Shown in pieces: positions 44,013 through 54,268 of a stretch of DNA of 64,000 nt. This DNA comes from an uncultured Acetatifactor sp. GTDB lineage: Bacteria; Bacillota; Clostridia; Lachnospirales; Lachnospiraceae. The notes under the pieces are model-generated. The model saw nothing but the letters and a program-made list of their open reading frames with translations. It was not told where the DNA came from and did no database searches. The position numbers and the translations under genes were made by a program. The stretch is from contig CATKXX010000011.1 in the NCBI GenBank assembly GCA_949840935.1, forward strand, positions 17,765-81,764, in the 5' to 3' direction. How positions within the stretch are numbered: the stretch's first letter is position 1; every line of letters begins with the position of its first letter.

Positions 44013-44795
44013 ATGATACATTTGTCTTTTTCAATATATGATCTGGAATATTTCCTGCTGATCCTGACCCGTGTGGCAAGCTTTGTGTTCATCGCCCCGT
44101 TCTTCAGCCTGAGAAATACTCCGGCGAGGGTGCGTGTGGCGCTGAGCGTGTTCACGTCGCTGCTGCTGTATGAGTCGCTCACTCCTTCGGATGCGGTGGT
44201 GTACGATTCGCTGATGGAATATACTATCGTGGTGATAAAGGAGGCTGTGGCAGGGCTTCTGATCGGGTTCGGGGCAAACATCTGCACCTCCATTGTAAAT
44301 TTTGCCGGCTCCATAGCGGATATGGAGACCGGGCTTTCCATGGCGACGCTGCTGGATCCCACTACCAGGGAATCCACCAGTATTACCGGTGTGCTTTATC
44401 AGTATATTTTCATGTTTATGCTGATCGGGACGGGGATGTACCGCTATCTGTTCGGGGCTCTGGTGGATACCTTTACGCTGATTCCTGTCAACGGAGCGAT
44501 ATTTCATGGCGATAAGCTGCTGGATGCCATGGTCATGTTTCTGGGCGACTATATTCTGATCGGCTTTCGGATAGTGCTTCCGATTTTTTGCACCATATTG
44601 CTGTTGAATGCTATTCTGGGAGTCCTTGCAAAGGTGTCGCCGCAGATGAATATGTTTGCTGTCGGGCTGCAGTTGAAGATTCTGGTAGGGCTTTCCACTC
44701 TGTTCCTCACTGCGGGGCTTCTGCCCGGGACGGCTGATTTTATTTTTAACGAGATGAGACGGGTGATCGTTTCCTTTGTAGGAGCAATGCAATGA
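44013..44795 (+). CDS. fliR: Flagellar export gate protein FliR
   Basis: 260 residues, about six membrane helices. It shows LILTRVASFVFIAPFFSLRNTPARVRVALS at the start and the conserved ANICTSIVNFAGSIADMETGLSMA region. FliR closes the pore top and contacts FlhB. Its stop overlaps the flhB start (ATGA). The ribosome site is weak, suggesting coupling to fliQ. Confidence 0.95.
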   Translation: MIHLSFSIYDLEYFLLILTRVASFVFIAPFFSLRNTPARVRVALSVFTSLLLYESLTPSDAVVYDSLMEYTIVVIKEAVAGLLIGFGANICTSIVNFAGSIADMETGLSMATLLDPTTRESTSITGVLYQYIFMFMLIGTGMYRYLFGALVDTFTLIPVNGAIFHGDKLLDAMVMFLGDYILIGFRIVLPIFCTILLLNAILGVLAKVSPQMNMFAVGLQLKILVGLSTLFLTAGLLPGTADFIFNEMRRVIVSFVGAMQ

Positions 44796-45901
44796 TTCGG
44801 TATGATCTGCAGTTTTTTGCAAAAGAAGGGCCGGGAGGGGAAAAGACTGAGCCTGCTACCGCCAAAAAGCTGAGCGATGCCCGCAAGGAGGGGCAGGTAG
44901 CGAAGAGTAAGGAGATTGCCAACGGATTCACCCTTCTGGCACTTTTCCTGATTTTGAAGTTTTATATAGGATATATGGGAACAAGCATGTTATCCCTGTT
45001 TTCCGCCTTTTATGATTATATTCCTGAGCTCACTACCTTTTATCATGGCTTAATGCCCCAGGCGGATGTCAGGTGGATCTTCCGGCAGATGCTGCTGCGG
45101 ATCATGATCCTTGTGGCGCCCATACTGCTGATCGGTGTCACGGTGGCCTTTGTCTGTGATGTGGCCCAGGTGAAATGGCGGCCTACAACCAAGCCGCTGA
45201 AACCGAAATTCAGAAATCTGAATCCCATCAGCGGTTTCAAGAAGATTATTTCTGTCAATTCTTTGGTGGAGCTGATAAAATCTCTGTTGAAGATTGGCTT
45301 GATCATATTTGTGTGTTATAATTTCCTGAGGGATAAATGGGTCTATCTGCTGAACATCTATGATATTACACTGATGCAGGGGCTGCAGATCGTGGCGGAT
45401 ATGGTCACGGATCTGGGAATCCGGATTGCCGCGCTTTACCTGTTGATCTCTTTGGGGGATTATATTTATCAGAAGGTGAAATTCAATAATGATATGAAGA
45501 TGACCAAGCAGGAGGTCAAGGACGAATACAAGCAGTCCGAGGGGGATCCCCAGATTAAGGGACAGATCAAGGCAAAGATGCGAGAGGCTTCCAGGCGTCG
45601 TATGATGCAGGCACTGCCCCAGGCGGATGTGGTCATCACCAACCCCACCCATTATGCGGTAGCGATCAAGTATGATCCGGAGGTTGCGGATGCGCCTCTT
45701 GTGATTGCAAAGGGTGAGGATTACCTGGCCCAGCGTATTAAAGAGGCCGCGAAGGAGCATCATATTGAAATTGTGGAAAACAAGCCCCTGGCGCGTATGC
45801 TCTATGCCAATGTGGATGTGGGGCAGGCGGTGCCGCCGGAGCTGTATCAGGCGGTGGCTGAGGTGCTGGCGTTTGTTTACCATCTACAGGGGAAGGTATA
45901 A
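44792..45901 (+). CDS. flhB: Flagellar export switch protein FlhB
   Basis: 369 residues. The N-terminus QFFAKEGPGGEKTEPATAKKLSDARKEGQVAKS is followed by four membrane helices. The autocleavage site NPTH is at Asn284 (VITNPTHYAVAIKYDPE). Cleavage switches export from rod/hook to filament substrates after a signal from FliK. Confidence 0.97.
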   Translation: MIRYDLQFFAKEGPGGEKTEPATAKKLSDARKEGQVAKSKEIANGFTLLALFLILKFYIGYMGTSMLSLFSAFYDYIPELTTFYHGLMPQADVRWIFRQMLLRIMILVAPILLIGVTVAFVCDVAQVKWRPTTKPLKPKFRNLNPISGFKKIISVNSLVELIKSLLKIGLIIFVCYNFLRDKWVYLLNIYDITLMQGLQIVADMVTDLGIRIAALYLLISLGDYIYQKVKFNNDMKMTKQEVKDEYKQSEGDPQIKGQIKAKMREASRRRMMQALPQADVVITNPTHYAVAIKYDPEVADAPLVIAKGEDYLAQRIKEAAKEHHIEIVENKPLARMLYANVDVGQAVPPELYQAVAEVLAFVYHLQGKV

Positions 45902-45930
45902 ATATTAATCAGATATAGGAGGTGAAGGAA

Positions 45931-47976
45931 GTGAATGTAAGATTACAGAAGACAGATGCCATGGTGGCAATCTATATCCTGACTGCGTTTGTTATGTTGA
46001 TAGTACCGCTGCCGGCAGGCCTGCTTGACGTTTTCATGGCGTTCAATATTTCCATTGCCTTTGTAATCCTGTTTGTATGTATGTTTGCAAAGGAAGTGCT
46101 GGAGCTTTCCTTTTTCCCTACAATCCTGTTGTTTACCACTATTTTCAGAATTGCCATGAACGTGTCGTCCACCAGACTGATCCTGACTACCGGATCGGCC
46201 GGAAATGTGGTGCGGACCTTCGGTGAATTCGTGGGAGGGGGAGACCTGATCGTAGGCGCCATCATATTCCTGATACTGATCATGGTTCAGTTCCTTGTGA
46301 TCAATAAGGGTTCCGAGCGTGTGGCTGAGGTAACGGCGAGATTTACGCTGGATGCCATGCCCGGTAAACAGATGGCCATTGACGCCGACCTGAATACAGG
46401 GGCCATAGATGATGCGGAGGCAAAACTCAGGCGGGATAAGATCCAACAGGAATCCAGCTTCTTCGGCGCTATGGACGGTGCCGTAAAGTATGTTAAGGGA
46501 GATGCTGTGGCAGGCCTTCTGCTGACGGTCATCAACCTGGTAGGAGGTATTGCCATGGGTGTCCTGCGGGGCGGCATGGATGTGGGCTCCGCGCTGGATA
46601 ATTATGGGGTATTGACCATCGGTGACGGCCTTGTGAGCCAGATCCCCTCCCTGTTGATCTCCCTCTCCACAGGTGTACTCGTTACCAAGGGCGGTAAGGA
46701 GGCGGAATTCGGTCCCGCCATTATGCGGCAGCTTTTCGGCGTGCCCAAGGCTATGTACCTGGTTGGTGCCACGCTGGCCCTGCTTGGCCTGTCTACGAAG
46801 CTGAATACGATCCTGTTTTTGGGAATGGGCCTTTTATATATTGTAGGGGCCAGACTGATCGCAGGAAGCCTGGAGACAGCCGGGATTGAACAGGAGGTTG
46901 ATTCGGATGAGATTGCGGCTGACGAGATCCGGCAGCCTGAGAATGTCAACAGCCTGCTTCAGGTGGATCCCATTGAATTGGAGTTTGGCTACGGCATCAT
47001 CCCCCTGGCGGATGTGAATCAGGGCGGCGACCTTCTGGACCGCGTAGTGATGATCCGGAGGCAGATTGCGCTGGAGCTTGGTACGGTGGTGCCCATTATA
47101 CGTCTGCGGGATAACATACAGTTGAATCCCAATCAATATATTATAAAGATTAAGGGGATACAGATCAGCGAGGGGGAAATCCTCTTTGACCACTATATGG
47201 CGATGAATCCGGGTTATGTGGAAGAGGAGATTACCGGTATTCCCACCTTTGAGCCCTCCTTCCATCTGCCTGCCATCTGGATCACTGAGGGACAGAGGGA
47301 GCGTGCGGAGAGCCTTGGCTACACCGTGGTGGATCCTCCTTCCATCATAGCGACTCATCTGACAGAAATCATCCGGCAGCATATTGACGAGCTGCTCTCA
47401 CGCCAGGATGTACAGAATCTGGTGAACAATCTGAAGGAATCCAACCCATCCCTGGTGGAGGAGCTGGTGCCGAAGCTGCTGGGTGTCGGCGAGATTCAGA
47501 AGGTGCTGCAGAATCTGCTCAAGGAGGGGATTTCCATCCGGGATCTTCTCACAATCCTGGAGACGCTTGCGGACTATGCGCCTACAACAAGGGATACGGA
47601 TATTCTCACGGAGTATGTGCGCCAGAGCCTGAAGAGGGCCATTTCCACCAAGTATTTCCCGTCCAATGAGACTACGAATGTGGTAACTCTGGATCCGAAG
47701 GTGGAGCAGGAGATCATGGGCAGCGTCAAGCAGACGGAGAGCGGCGCTTTCCTGAACCTGGATCCCAACAGATCCAGGGCGATCATAGATTCTGTGGGCA
47801 AGGAGGTTCAGAAGCTGGAGAATCTGGGAAAGAGCCCCATTGTGATAACCTCGCCTATAGTGCGTATGTATTTTAAGCGTCTGACGGAAGATTATTACAG
47901 GGAGCTTGTAGTGGTATCTTATAATGAAGTGGACGCTAATGTTGAATTACAGTCAGTTGGGATGGTGACAGCATAA
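45931..47976 (+). CDS. flhA: Flagellar export protein FlhA
   Basis: 681 residues. The N-terminal half has about eight membrane helices, with the conserved FHIPEP region (FPTILLFTTIFRIAMNVSSTRLIL, MPGKQMAIDADLNTG, DAVAGLLLTVINLVGGI). The cytoplasmic half (about 360-681) forms the nonameric ring that binds late chaperones. I chose GTG 45931 because AGGAGGTGA (45917-45925) is 5 bases before it; GTG 45922 lies inside that site. Confidence 0.96.
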   Translation: MNVRLQKTDAMVAIYILTAFVMLIVPLPAGLLDVFMAFNISIAFVILFVCMFAKEVLELSFFPTILLFTTIFRIAMNVSSTRLILTTGSAGNVVRTFGEFVGGGDLIVGAIIFLILIMVQFLVINKGSERVAEVTARFTLDAMPGKQMAIDADLNTGAIDDAEAKLRRDKIQQESSFFGAMDGAVKYVKGDAVAGLLLTVINLVGGIAMGVLRGGMDVGSALDNYGVLTIGDGLVSQIPSLLISLSTGVLVTKGGKEAEFGPAIMRQLFGVPKAMYLVGATLALLGLSTKLNTILFLGMGLLYIVGARLIAGSLETAGIEQEVDSDEIAADEIRQPENVNSLLQVDPIELEFGYGIIPLADVNQGGDLLDRVVMIRRQIALELGTVVPIIRLRDNIQLNPNQYIIKIKGIQISEGEILFDHYMAMNPGYVEEEITGIPTFEPSFHLPAIWITEGQRERAESLGYTVVDPPSIIATHLTEIIRQHIDELLSRQDVQNLVNNLKESNPSLVEELVPKLLGVGEIQKVLQNLLKEGISIRDLLTILETLADYAPTTRDTDILTEYVRQSLKRAISTKYFPSNETTNVVTLDPKVEQEIMGSVKQTESGAFLNLDPNRSRAIIDSVGKEVQKLENLGKSPIVITSPIVRMYFKRLTEDYYRELVVVSYNEVDANVELQSVGMVTA

Positions 47977-49214
47977 TGATAATCAAGAAATTTGTAGGGA
48001 AAACAGAGGAAGAGGCGACGGCGGCTGCCAGGAAGGAATTAGGCAGCAACGTTGTCATCATGAATGTAAAGGATGTGAAATCCAAGGGGCTCCTCACACT
48101 TTTCCGCCAGAAGCAGGTGGAGGTGACGGTAGCCCTGGAGGAGGAGGGGGATATTCCCAGACCGGTACGCAGGGAAGCGGCGGCTACGGAACAGACGGAG
48201 AGAGAGAGTACGCCGGCTGCAGGGGCCACGGCGGCAGTCGTGTCGGCGGATAATACCCAGAATATCGAGAAGCGGCTGGACAGTCTCCAGACTTTTCTGG
48301 AAAGCAGGTTTCAGCAGGCGGAGAATGCACAGCCCGGTGAGAAGCAGGAACAGGCGGAGAACGTGCAGCCTGTGGAGAAGCTGGAAGATGAGGTCAGCGA
48401 GGAGGAGCAGGAACGCAGCAGATTTGTCCGCCTGCTCTATAATACCATGCTGGAAAACGAGGTGGACGAGAAATATGCCAACCAGATCATAGAGGATCTG
48501 GAGAAGAATAAGAAGTCCAATATGCCCTTCGACTATATTCTGGCGAACGTCTATCAGAAGATGATATTGAAATTCGGAAAGGCCGAAGGCATTACTCCGG
48601 CAAAGAAGGGGCCGAAGGTGGTAATGTTCATGGGGCCCACCGGGGTTGGAAAGACCACTACCATTGCCAAGCTGGCCAGCGATTTTACCGTAGCGGAGAA
48701 GAAGAAGGTGGCGCTGTTGACGGCGGACACCTATCGTATCGCTGCTGCGGAGCAGCTGCGCACATATGCGAATATCCTGGAAGTGCCTTTCCGGGTGATC
48801 TATACGGAGGAGGATGCAAAGCAGGCAGTCCAGGAATTCCACTATTATGATTTTATCTTTGTAGATACGGCGGGTCATTCCCATAAGAATGAGGAACAGC
48901 TGGGCAATATGCAGAAGCTGCTCCGTGCCCTGAAGGCTGCGGGGGAGTATCAGTCGTTTCTGGTACTCAGCGCTACCACAAAGTACAGGGATCTTACCAG
49001 GATAGCTTCCAGTTACAAGGAGATTGCGGATTTTCAGCTGATATTTACCAAGCTGGATGAGACCATGACCCTGGGAAACCTGCTGAACCTGAAACTTTTT
49101 GTAGATGTGCCCATTGCGTATATAACCTGCGGCCAGAACGTGCCGGATGACATAGAACGCTTTAACCCGCAGAAAACGGTGAAACAGCTTTTGGGAGGGA
49201 AGTCCTCCACTTAA
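47976..49214 (+). CDS. flhF: Flagellar SRP-like GTPase FlhF
   Basis: 412 residues. The N-terminal B domain starts MIIKKFVGKTEEEATAAARKELG, then an acidic Gln/Glu-rich linker (about 60-150) and the SRP-type NG domain with G1 GPTGVGKTTTIAK (about 219-231), ADTYRIAAAEQLRTYA, DTAGHS and FTKLDET. FlhF sets flagellar position and number. The start overlaps the flhA stop (TAATG). Confidence 0.96.
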   Translation: MIIKKFVGKTEEEATAAARKELGSNVVIMNVKDVKSKGLLTLFRQKQVEVTVALEEEGDIPRPVRREAAATEQTERESTPAAGATAAVVSADNTQNIEKRLDSLQTFLESRFQQAENAQPGEKQEQAENVQPVEKLEDEVSEEEQERSRFVRLLYNTMLENEVDEKYANQIIEDLEKNKKSNMPFDYILANVYQKMILKFGKAEGITPAKKGPKVVMFMGPTGVGKTTTIAKLASDFTVAEKKKVALLTADTYRIAAAEQLRTYANILEVPFRVIYTEEDAKQAVQEFHYYDFIFVDTAGHSHKNEEQLGNMQKLLRALKAAGEYQSFLVLSATTKYRDLTRIASSYKEIADFQLIFTKLDETMTLGNLLNLKLFVDVPIAYITCGQNVPDDIERFNPQKTVKQLLGGKSST

Positions 49215-49253
49215 GCGGAAGCTGCCCTGAGGAAAGGAAAAGGAGGTAATGGC

Positions 49254-50144
49254 ATGGACCAGGCGGAACAGCTCAGGATGATAAAGGCCAGCCAGGCAAA
49301 ACCAAAGCCGCTGGCTCGTGTCATAACGGTTACCAGCGGAAAAGGCGGCGTGGGAAAATCCAATATCGCTATTAACCTGGCAATCCAATTCCGAAGGATG
49401 GGAAAGAGGGTCATTATTCTGGACGCTGATTTCGGACTTGCAAATATAGAGATTATGTTTGGGGCGGTGCCAAAGCATAATCTGTACGATCTGATCTACC
49501 AGGGGAAGGGCATTACGGATATTATCACCTGGGGGCCTATGGATGTGGGATTTATCTCCGGGGGCTCCGGCATTGCCGGGATGTCCAACCTGAGCAAGGA
49601 TTATCTGAATTACATCATTCAGAACCTGGCACAGCTGGATGATATCGCTGACATAATCATAGTGGATACGGGAGCGGGAATCTCCGATGCGGTGCTGGAA
49701 TTCCTTGTGGCCTGCGGAGAGGTTCTGCTTGTGACAACGCAGGAACCCACATCCATAACGGATTCTTATTCCCTGCTGAAGGCTTTATACAGGCATCCCA
49801 GATTTGACGAGACAGCTACTAAAGTGAAGATGGTCGCTAACCGCCTGGATAAGGAAGCGGACGGTGAAATTCTGTTTGAAAAGCTGAACATAGTCATATC
49901 GAGATATCTGAAGATTCCGCTTCTCTATCTGGGAAGCATACCGGAGGATGCGCAGCTTGCCCGGGCGGTGATGCAGCAGGTGCCGGTATCCCTGCAGAAT
50001 CCGGGGGCGAGGTCGAGTATGGCCTTTAAGCGTATGGCGGCGAAGCTCCTGGGCAGGGAGGAAGCGGAGAGACAGCCTGAGAGAGGGATGGCGGCGTTTT
50101 TCTCCCATATCATAGGCAGGATGGCGGAGAGCGAAAAGCTCTGA
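49254..50144 (+). CDS. flhG: MinD-like ATPase FlhG (YlxH)
   Basis: 296 residues. The deviant Walker A is SGKGGVGKSN (about 28-37), with LDADFGLANIEIM and IIVDTGAGISDAVLEF. The N-terminal MDQAEQLRMIKASQ carries the DQA.LR motif that stimulates the FlhF GTPase. It controls flagellar number together with FlhF. Confidence 0.95.
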   Translation: MDQAEQLRMIKASQAKPKPLARVITVTSGKGGVGKSNIAINLAIQFRRMGKRVIILDADFGLANIEIMFGAVPKHNLYDLIYQGKGITDIITWGPMDVGFISGGSGIAGMSNLSKDYLNYIIQNLAQLDDIADIIIVDTGAGISDAVLEFLVACGEVLLVTTQEPTSITDSYSLLKALYRHPRFDETATKVKMVANRLDKEADGEILFEKLNIVISRYLKIPLLYLGSIPEDAQLARAVMQQVPVSLQNPGARSSMAFKRMAAKLLGREEAERQPERGMAAFFSHIIGRMAESEKL

Positions 50145-50198
50145 CCAGAGAGAGCGGATACCCGGCGAAAATTACAGGAAAGGAGCGGATGAGCGGAT

Positions 50199-50924
50199 AT
50201 GCTATCTAAATTTGTTTCGCAGAATGACAAAATCGAATTACAGGCCATTGACAGGGGTGGGGAAGAAGACCCGGAGAGCAAGAAGAAAGTCTACTGCAGC
50301 TCCGTGCTGGAAATCCTGTCGGAGGATTCGCTGGAAATTGCCATGCCCATGGAGCAGTCCAGGCTGATCCTCCTGCCTGTGGACAGTGAATATGATCTTG
50401 TCTTTTACGGCAAGGGCGGCCTTTATCAGTGTTTTGCAAGGATAGTGGACCGCTATAAGAGTAACAATGTGTATATCCTGGTGGTAGAGCTCACCAGTAA
50501 TCTCAGGAAATACCAGAGACGTGAGTACTACCGGTTCAGCTGTGCCCTGGAGATGTGTGCCAGGAACCTGGAGGAGGATGAGGTTCAGGCCATCGAAAAG
50601 CGCCTGCCTTTTGCCCTGGTTTCCGGCCGTCCCTTAAAGCACAGCGTTATTGTGGATATCAGCGGCGGCGGGCTGCGTTTCGTTTCCTCCCAGAAATATG
50701 AGCCGGAGAACCTGCTTTACTGCAGCTATCACCTGGTAAAGGGCAATGAACAGAAGCAGTATGAGGTCATCGGGAAGGTGCTCAGTGCCAGGGAGCTGGA
50801 GAATCGGCCGGGCCTCTTTGAGCACCGGGTTCAGTATTATGACATGGACAATGAGACAAGGGAAGAGATCATAAAGTATATATTTGAAGAAGAGAGGAAA
50901 AGCCTCCAGAAAGAGAGGAGATAA
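50199..50924 (+). CDS. PilZ-domain cyclic di-GMP effector (YcgR/DgrA type)
   Basis: 241 residues. The N-terminal YcgR-like domain is followed by a PilZ domain with both binding motifs: RREYYR (about 107-112) and DISGGGLRF (about 152-160). Proteins of this type slow the flagellar motor when cyclic di-GMP is bound. It lies between flhG and cheB and overlaps cheB. Confidence 0.9.
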   Translation: MLSKFVSQNDKIELQAIDRGGEEDPESKKKVYCSSVLEILSEDSLEIAMPMEQSRLILLPVDSEYDLVFYGKGGLYQCFARIVDRYKSNNVYILVVELTSNLRKYQRREYYRFSCALEMCARNLEEDEVQAIEKRLPFALVSGRPLKHSVIVDISGGGLRFVSSQKYEPENLLYCSYHLVKGNEQKQYEVIGKVLSARELENRPGLFEHRVQYYDMDNETREEIIKYIFEEERKSLQKERR

Positions 50925-52006
50925 TGGCGAAAAAAATTCTGGTAGTTGATGACTCTGCACTCATGAGAAGAGTACTGTGTGATATAATAGATACTGATAA
51001 GAGATTTCAGGTAGTCGCGCGTGCGACGAACGGCCTGGAGGCGCTTGATCTGCTTGTCCGGAACCAGTATGACGCGGTGGTACTGGATATAAACATGCCG
51101 AAGATGAACGGCCTGGAGCTTCTGGAGGAGCTTCAGAAGAGAAAAATACCTGTCAGGATTCTGGTAGCCAGCACGGATACCAGGGAGGGCGCCAAGACGA
51201 CCATGGACGCCCTGGAATTGGGAGCGCTCGACTTTGTACATAAGCCGGACAGTGCGGTGGACTGCCGTGCGGATGTCTTTAAGGAAAGGCTGCTCAGTGT
51301 CCTGGATGTGGTATCAAACAGCCGGCTTCCCGTATTTGAATCCCGGGAAAAGATTGCGGAGAGCCAGGCGACGGCGGCCAAGATGGCTGATTTTGCCAGA
51401 AAATTTTCTTCTAAGACTGCAGGCACCAAGATTGTGGCGATTGCCAGCTCCACGGGAGGGCCCAAGGCATTGCAGGCTGTCATTCCCAGGCTTCCGGCAG
51501 AGCTGGACGCGCCGGTGCTGCTGGTGCAGCATATGCCGAAAGGGTTTACCTCATCCCTGGCGGAGCGGCTGAATGAAATCAGTAATATCCGGGTGAAAGA
51601 GGCGGCGGAAGGGGAAGAATTGCAGCCTGGCACAGTGTATATCGCCATGGGAGGCAAGCATATGAATGTTGCCACCTCCACAGCTGGCAGGTATACGATC
51701 CACTATTCGGACGAACCCAACAGAGAAGGGGTTAAGCCATGTGCCAACTACATGTATGAATCCCTGGCCAGCAGTAAATTTGACAGGATTGTCTGCGTTG
51801 TCCTGACTGGGATGGGGGCGGACGGCACCGCCGGGATCAAGAACCTGAAGCCTCACAGGAATATCCATGTGATTTCCCAGAACCAGGCTACCTGTACGGT
51901 ATACGGTATGCCCAGAAGTATTGAGCAGGCAGGGCTGGCTAATCAGGTAGTCCCGTTGGATGAAATTGCACAGGAAATTATTTTGAACGTAGGTGTGAGA
52001 GGCTAA
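50924..52006 (+). CDS. cheB: Chemotaxis protein-glutamate methylesterase CheB
   Basis: 360 residues: a receiver domain with phosphorylated Asp55 (VVLDINMPKMNG), a linker, and the methylesterase domain with the catalytic serine in ASSTGGPKALQ, histidine in QHMPKGFTSS and aspartate in LTGMGADGTAG. It removes methyl groups from chemoreceptors and can deamidate glutamines. No CheR methyltransferase is in this window, so it must lie elsewhere. Confidence 0.96.
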   Translation: MAKKILVVDDSALMRRVLCDIIDTDKRFQVVARATNGLEALDLLVRNQYDAVVLDINMPKMNGLELLEELQKRKIPVRILVASTDTREGAKTTMDALELGALDFVHKPDSAVDCRADVFKERLLSVLDVVSNSRLPVFESREKIAESQATAAKMADFARKFSSKTAGTKIVAIASSTGGPKALQAVIPRLPAELDAPVLLVQHMPKGFTSSLAERLNEISNIRVKEAAEGEELQPGTVYIAMGGKHMNVATSTAGRYTIHYSDEPNREGVKPCANYMYESLASSKFDRIVCVVLTGMGADGTAGIKNLKPHRNIHVISQNQATCTVYGMPRSIEQAGLANQVVPLDEIAQEIILNVGVRG

Positions 52007-52085
52007 TCGGCATATAATATTCACGCTGCCGGAAGGGCTTTCACACGTTAAGCGATTTGCCGCGTACGGCAGAATGGAGGGTACT

Positions 52086-54194
52086 ATGGACGTAAGTCAA
52101 TATCTGGAGATCTTTCTTGACGAGACCAATGAACACATCACAAACCTGAACACACGGATCATGGAGCTGGAATCCGACCCTGAGAATATGGATACCATCA
52201 ATGAAATCTTCCGTGCGGCGCATTCCCTGAAGGGAATGGCAGGAACCATGGGCTTTAAGAGGATGCAGAATCTTACCCATGACATGGAAAATGTTTTTTC
52301 CGAGGTGCGCAATGGCGTTATCAAGGTGAATTCTGAAATTATCGATGTCCTGTTTCAGTGTCTGGATGCATTGGAGGAATATAAGGATAATATTCAGGGA
52401 TCTGCGGATGAAGGAACCAATGATAATGAGCCTATTATCAAGATGTTGAATGCTATTCTGAACGAAGGCGGCAAGTCGCCTGCAAAGGAAGTGCCGAAGC
52501 ATACTGCTTCTTCCGGGCAGGAGGGCGGCAATAAATGGGATCATATCACTCTTGATGATTCCCAGGTTACTGTCATCCGGGAAGCCCAGAAGCAGGGAAA
52601 GCGTGTCTACGGCCTGAACGTGATGGTGCAGGACAGCTGTATCCTGAAGGCGGCCAGGGCATTCCTTGTGTTTAAAGCTGTGGAGGAACGGGGAGAGATC
52701 ATCGTATCCGATCCCAGCGCCCAGGATGTGGAGGATGAGAAATTTGACAGGGACTTTACCCTGATCATTCTCTCGGACGTGGAGCTTGACGAGATCATCG
52801 AGGCATCGGAGGCTGTCTCGGAGATAGAGAAGGTTGTGGGAGCGGAGATTGACCTTGAGAATAATAAGAGCGCCCATGCCGTTCCTGAGGAGAGAGAGGC
52901 GTCAGAGGAGGAGGAGAATCCCGGTGAGGAGGTACAGAGTGCTTCCGCTGAGGTTCCTGCCGTATCTGACGGGCAGGCTGCATCCGCAGCACCGGCCGCT
53001 AAGACGGAGCCCAAGAAGCAGGCTCCTGCTAAGCCCGTTGTCAACCGGACGGTGCGTGTGGATATTGAGAAGCTGGATTCCCTGATGAACCTGGTCAGCG
53101 AGCTTATCATTGCCAAGAATTCCCTGGTGTCCGTATCCAGCCAGGAACAGACGGATGTAAACAGTGCTTTCAATGAACAGATTGAATACCTGGAGAGTGT
53201 GACTACCAACCTGCACGAGTCAGTTATGAAGGTCAGGATGGTACCTATAGAGAGTGTTGTAACTAAATTCCCCCGCATGATCCGTGACCTGTCGAAGAAG
53301 TTGGATAAAAAGATGGAGCTGTATATGACTGGTGAGGAGACGGAGCTGGATCGTACCGTGGTAGATCAGATCGGCGATCCTCTGATGCATCTGCTGCGTA
53401 ATTCTGCAGATCACGGCCTGGAGCCCGCTGAAGTGCGTATCCAGAGAGGGAAGCCGGCGGTAGGTTCTATTTTCCTGGATGCGTACCAGGAGGGCAATAC
53501 TGTTGTCATTGAGGTCAGGGATGACGGTAATGGCATTGACGTGGAGGCTGTCAAGCAGAAGGCAATCGAGAGAGGCACTATTACGGCCGAGCAGGCGGTA
53601 AACATGTCCGATAAGGAGATCATTGATCTGCTGTTCCTTCCCAGCTTTTCCACGGCGAAGAAGGTTACGGACGTATCGGGGCGCGGCGTGGGCCTTGATG
53701 TCGTGAAGTCCATGATCGAATCCCTGAGCGGCGAGGTGGAGGTCAAATCCAAGCTTGGCGAGGGCAGCACATGGACAATCCGGCTGCCGTTGACACTGGC
53801 TATCATCCAGGCCCTGATGGTTGTAGTGGGAGAGGAAAAGTATGCGATCTCACTGGGCTCCATCCAGACCCTGGAGGATGTTCCCGCCAGCGACGTGAAG
53901 CTGGTTCAGAATAAAGAGGTTATCCATCTGCGCGGCACGGTGATCCCTCTGATCCGCCTGAATGAAGTGCTGGATGTGGAGAGAAAGCCCGTCGACGAAG
54001 AGAATCTGATTGTGGTTATTGTAAAGAAGGGAGACAGACTTGCTGGCCTGGTCATCGACGAGCTGATTGGACAGCAGGAGATTGTAATCAAGTCTCTCGG
54101 CAGATATATCAAGCAGTGTAAGTTCATCAGCGGAGCAACCATTCTTGGAGACGGCGAGATTGCCCTGATCCTGGATGCGAACACGTTGATTTAA
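52086..54194 (+). CDS. cheA: Chemotaxis histidine kinase CheA
   Basis: 702 residues. P1 has the phosphorylated His46 (AAHSLKGMAG). P2-like segments (about 150-265) bind CheY/CheB. An acidic linker (about 270-315) leads to P3 (about 325-390), the P4 ATPase with HLLRNSADHGLE, DDGNGID and GRGVGLDVVKSMIE, and the P5 CheW-like domain. I chose ATG 52086, with GGAGG 5 bases upstream. Confidence 0.97.
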   Translation: MDVSQYLEIFLDETNEHITNLNTRIMELESDPENMDTINEIFRAAHSLKGMAGTMGFKRMQNLTHDMENVFSEVRNGVIKVNSEIIDVLFQCLDALEEYKDNIQGSADEGTNDNEPIIKMLNAILNEGGKSPAKEVPKHTASSGQEGGNKWDHITLDDSQVTVIREAQKQGKRVYGLNVMVQDSCILKAARAFLVFKAVEERGEIIVSDPSAQDVEDEKFDRDFTLIILSDVELDEIIEASEAVSEIEKVVGAEIDLENNKSAHAVPEEREASEEEENPGEEVQSASAEVPAVSDGQAASAAPAAKTEPKKQAPAKPVVNRTVRVDIEKLDSLMNLVSELIIAKNSLVSVSSQEQTDVNSAFNEQIEYLESVTTNLHESVMKVRMVPIESVVTKFPRMIRDLSKKLDKKMELYMTGEETELDRTVVDQIGDPLMHLLRNSADHGLEPAEVRIQRGKPAVGSIFLDAYQEGNTVVIEVRDDGNGIDVEAVKQKAIERGTITAEQAVNMSDKEIIDLLFLPSFSTAKKVTDVSGRGVGLDVVKSMIESLSGEVEVKSKLGEGSTWTIRLPLTLAIIQALMVVVGEEKYAISLGSIQTLEDVPASDVKLVQNKEVIHLRGTVIPLIRLNEVLDVERKPVDEENLIVVIVKKGDRLAGLVIDELIGQQEIVIKSLGRYIKQCKFISGATILGDGEIALILDANTLI

Positions 54195-54268
54195 GCGGCA
54201 TCAGCCCGGGTGTCCGCGGACATTCCGGGCTGCCGGAAAGGCAGTTTAACGGAAAGGGGAACAAACAC

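Noticed and set aside
48039..49478. 479-codon minus-strand frame over flhF and flhG
   Set aside because: Antisense to two well-supported genes and lacks any recognisable domain.
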